Shown here one piece after another: positions 6,432-7,759 of a stretch of DNA of 7,759 bases. The DNA is from Pseudomonadota bacterium. Lineage in GTDB: Bacteria > Pseudomonadota > Alphaproteobacteria > Rhizobiales > Aestuariivirgaceae. A program made the translations under genes and the position numbers. Positions within the stretch are counted from its first letter, which is position 1. Each line of letters begins with the position of its first letter. The stretch is taken from positions 1 to 7,759 of the forward strand of contig JAEKFU010000175.1 of assembly GCA_016522385.1 (NCBI GenBank), written 5' to 3'. Under the pieces are notes generated by a model, which was not told where the DNA came from, ran no database searches, and saw only the letters and a list, made by a program, of their open reading frames with translations.

Positions 6432-7586
6432 GTGTCCCGCACCATCGACTACCTCGACAAGCTGATCGGCTTTCCGACGGTCAGCCGTGACAGCAATCTC
6501 GATCTGATTGCTTACGTTCAGAGCGAGCTGGAGCCCCTCGGTTTCACTTGCCGCCTGGCGTCGAGCGAGGACAACCGCAAGGCCAATCTTTATGCCTCGA
6601 TCGGACCTGACGACGTGCCGGGCATCGTCTTGTCGGGACATAGCGACGTTGTGCCTGTCGAGGGACAGGACTGGTCGAGCAACCCGTTCGTGATGCGCAG
6701 GAGCGAGGGCAAGCTTTATGGCCGTGGCAGCGTCGACATGAAAGGCTTTATTGCGGCGTGCATGTCACTGGCGCATGAGCTTGATGGCGGCCGACTGACG
6801 GCGCCGATCCATTTCGCCTTTTCCTATGACGAAGAGGTCGGCTGCCTCGGCGTGCGGCGGCTGCTCGACATGCTGGAAGGATTTTCGCCACGGCCCCGGT
6901 TCTGCATTGTTGGTGAGCCGACGTCGATGCAGATCGCTGTGGCACATAAGGGCAAGGACGGCGCCAAGGTGTCGTGTATCGGACTGGAGGCGCATTCCAG
7001 TCTGGCGCCAAATGGCATTAATGCCATTCACCTTGCCATCGACCTGATCAACGAGATCCGCAACATTCAGGCCGACGTCGCCGAGACCGGTGCCCGGGAC
7101 GGTGATTATGACGTGCCCTACACGACGCTACATGTCGGCAAGATCGCCGGTGGCGAGGCGCTCAACATAGTTCCCAATTTGGCGACCTTTGAGTTCGAGA
7201 TCCGGAATATCGCCGATGAGGACCCTAAGGCGCTGATGAACCGAATCCGGCAAGCTGCTGAACGTATTGAAATTGAAGCACAAAAGACGTTCGAAGGTGC
7301 CGCGATCGATTTCGCGCCGGGAATCTCCTATCCGGCGCTCAACACGCCGCCGGATGCGGAGATCGTTTCCTTTGTCAAGTCGCTGACCGGCGGCAACAGC
7401 ACCACCAAGATCAGCTTCGGCACCGAAGGAGGCCTGTACAATCAGCGCCTCGGCATCCCGACGGTGGTGTGTGGTCCAGGCTCCATCGCCGTAGCGCACA
7501 AGCCGGATGAATATGTCGAAGAGACGCAACTTGTGGCGTGCGAAAAGATGCTGGCCAGGCTGCACGAGCGGCTGGTGCGGGCCTAG
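6432..7586 (+). CDS. argE: M20-family metallo-deacylase, acetylornithine deacetylase (ArgE) type
   Basis: A 384-residue cytoplasmic dizinc amidohydrolase resembling ArgE, which deacetylates N2-acetylornithine in arginine synthesis. The M20 active site is complete: His70 and Asp72 in GHSDVVPV, bridging Asp102 in GSVDMKG, the general base Glu134 and metal ligand Glu135 in YDEEVG, Glu162 in GEPTS, and His356 in AVAHKPDEY. The lid/dimer domain supplies His188 in EAHSS, and FGTEGGLY (329-336) is characteristic of the ArgE branch. It starts at GTG and ends at TAG 7584-7586. It lies divergent to lysR and next to a purine operon rather than to arginine genes, so it may be a specialised paralogue acting on another N-acyl or carbamoyl amino acid. 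Allantoate amidohydrolases are also M20 enzymes, but the ArgE-like motifs argue against that. Fold and chemistry are sure; the substrate is not. Confidence 0.88.
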   Translation: MSRTIDYLDKLIGFPTVSRDSNLDLIAYVQSELEPLGFTCRLASSEDNRKANLYASIGPDDVPGIVLSGHSDVVPVEGQDWSSNPFVMRRSEGKLYGRGSVDMKGFIAACMSLAHELDGGRLTAPIHFAFSYDEEVGCLGVRRLLDMLEGFSPRPRFCIVGEPTSMQIAVAHKGKDGAKVSCIGLEAHSSLAPNGINAIHLAIDLINEIRNIQADVAETGARDGDYDVPYTTLHVGKIAGGEALNIVPNLATFEFEIRNIADEDPKALMNRIRQAAERIEIEAQKTFEGAAIDFAPGISYPALNTPPDAEIVSFVKSLTGGNSTTKISFGTEGGLYNQRLGIPTVVCGPGSIAVAHKPDEYVEETQLVACEKMLARLHERLVRA

Positions 7587-7655
7587 AGCGTTTCTTTCTC
7601 ATGTGGAATCATTTGACCGCGTTTCTGCGTCAGCTGGCTAGGCATGCTTCGCGCC

Positions 7656-7672
7656 GTGGTCTGGTTGACCAC
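7656..7672. other. Hairpin, possible weak terminator or repeat element stem
   Basis: GTGGTC (7656-7661) and GACCAC (7667-7672) form a perfect 6-bp stem with a TGGTT loop. The stem may extend with GCTT 7646-7649 pairing AAGC 7673-7676 around a 6-nt bulge. It lies 70 nt after the deacylase stop. There is no T-run on either side, so it is not a standard intrinsic terminator. Confidence 0.4.
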
Positions 7673-7682
7673 AAGCGGAGCA

Positions 7683-7749
7683 TAACGACGTCCAGCGGGC
7701 GCACAAACACGGCCTTCGGTGGCCCAAATCCGGCCATCGGACGTCGTTA
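7683..7749. repeat. 11-bp perfect inverted repeat around a 45-bp spacer
   Basis: TAACGACGTCC (7683-7693) and GGACGTCGTTA (7739-7749) are exact reverse complements. The spacer is GC-rich and contains GGCC motifs at 7711, 7721 and 7731. The arrangement could be a cruciform, an RNA stem in read-through transcripts, or the ends of a small repeat unit. Confidence 0.5.
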
Positions 7750-7759
7750 CCGAACTTGC

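Larger units (their letters stand above)
7587..7759. repeat. Non-coding, structured tail; probable dispersed intergenic repeat
   Basis: These 173 bases after the deacylase stop hold no credible gene on either strand. They are dense in short repeats: the octamer GCGTTTCT at 7588-7595 and 7619-7626, TTGACC at 7613-7618 and 7665-7670, a 6-bp hairpin, an 11-bp inverted repeat, and three GGCC tetramers in 7711-7734. The general look recalls dispersed intergenic repeats in Hyphomicrobiales genomes, but that is recollection rather than a search result. The element may continue past the right edge. Confidence 0.4.

Noticed and set aside
7128..7565. A 145-codon minus-strand open frame opposite the deacylase gene
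   Set aside because: It is antisense to a complete M20 enzyme with all metal ligands, and shows no family motif.
1..7759. A CRISPR array, tRNA, rRNA, transposase or phage gene
   Set aside because: I found no regularly spaced repeats, tRNA-like clover sequence, rRNA segment, or mobile-element protein motif on either strand.

Overview
The window looks like part of a purine-degradation locus from a GC-rich alphaproteobacterium, most likely a member of the Hyphomicrobiales (Rhizobiales). This rests on the gene content, on the two-subunit xdhA/xdhB plus xdhC arrangement known from Rhodobacter and rhizobia, and on GC-rich codon use. The genus is not determined; the non-coding tail reminds me of intergenic repeats in this order, but that is from memory only.

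Layout. Most of the window (1-5335) is one tightly packed minus-strand operon. In transcription order it holds uraH (5-hydroxyisourate hydrolase), xdhA (Fe-S/FAD subunit of xanthine dehydrogenase), xdhB (molybdopterin subunit), xdhC (cofactor-insertion chaperone) and the first 70 codons of an ABC-transporter ATPase that runs off the left edge. Junctions are overlapping or nearly so: uraH/xdhA share 1 nt (TGATG), xdhA/xdhB overlap by 17 nt if xdhB starts at its TTG, xdhB/xdhC are 3 nt apart, and xdhC/ABC overlap by 11 nt. Translational coupling of the whole set is likely. A LysR-family regulator gene (5448-6365, minus) lies just upstream of uraH in the same orientation. The short gap between them is a strikingly AT-rich island with a perfect 13-bp LysR-type palindrome and a 7-bp direct repeat spaced 31 bp apart, a likely operator/promoter for the operon. 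Divergent from lysR, across a 66-bp gap, is a plus-strand M20-family metallo-deacylase of the acetylornithine deacetylase (ArgE) type (6432-7586). The last 173 bases are non-coding and rich in short inverted and direct repeats, resembling a dispersed intergenic repeat.

How the genes fit together. The ABC system probably imports a purine or nucleoside. XdhAB, matured by XdhC, oxidises hypoxanthine and xanthine to urate. UraH hydrolyses the 5-hydroxyisourate produced from urate. The urate-oxidising enzyme and the OHCU decarboxylase are not in the window and should lie nearby. LysR is the obvious candidate regulator of the operon and perhaps of the divergent deacylase, whose link to purine breakdown is unproven.

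All catalytic residues I could check by motif are intact and I see no frameshifts or mobile elements. This is a coherent but largely conventional catabolic locus. The points most worth following up are the operator-like island, the TTG start of xdhB, the deacylase of uncertain substrate, and the structured tail.
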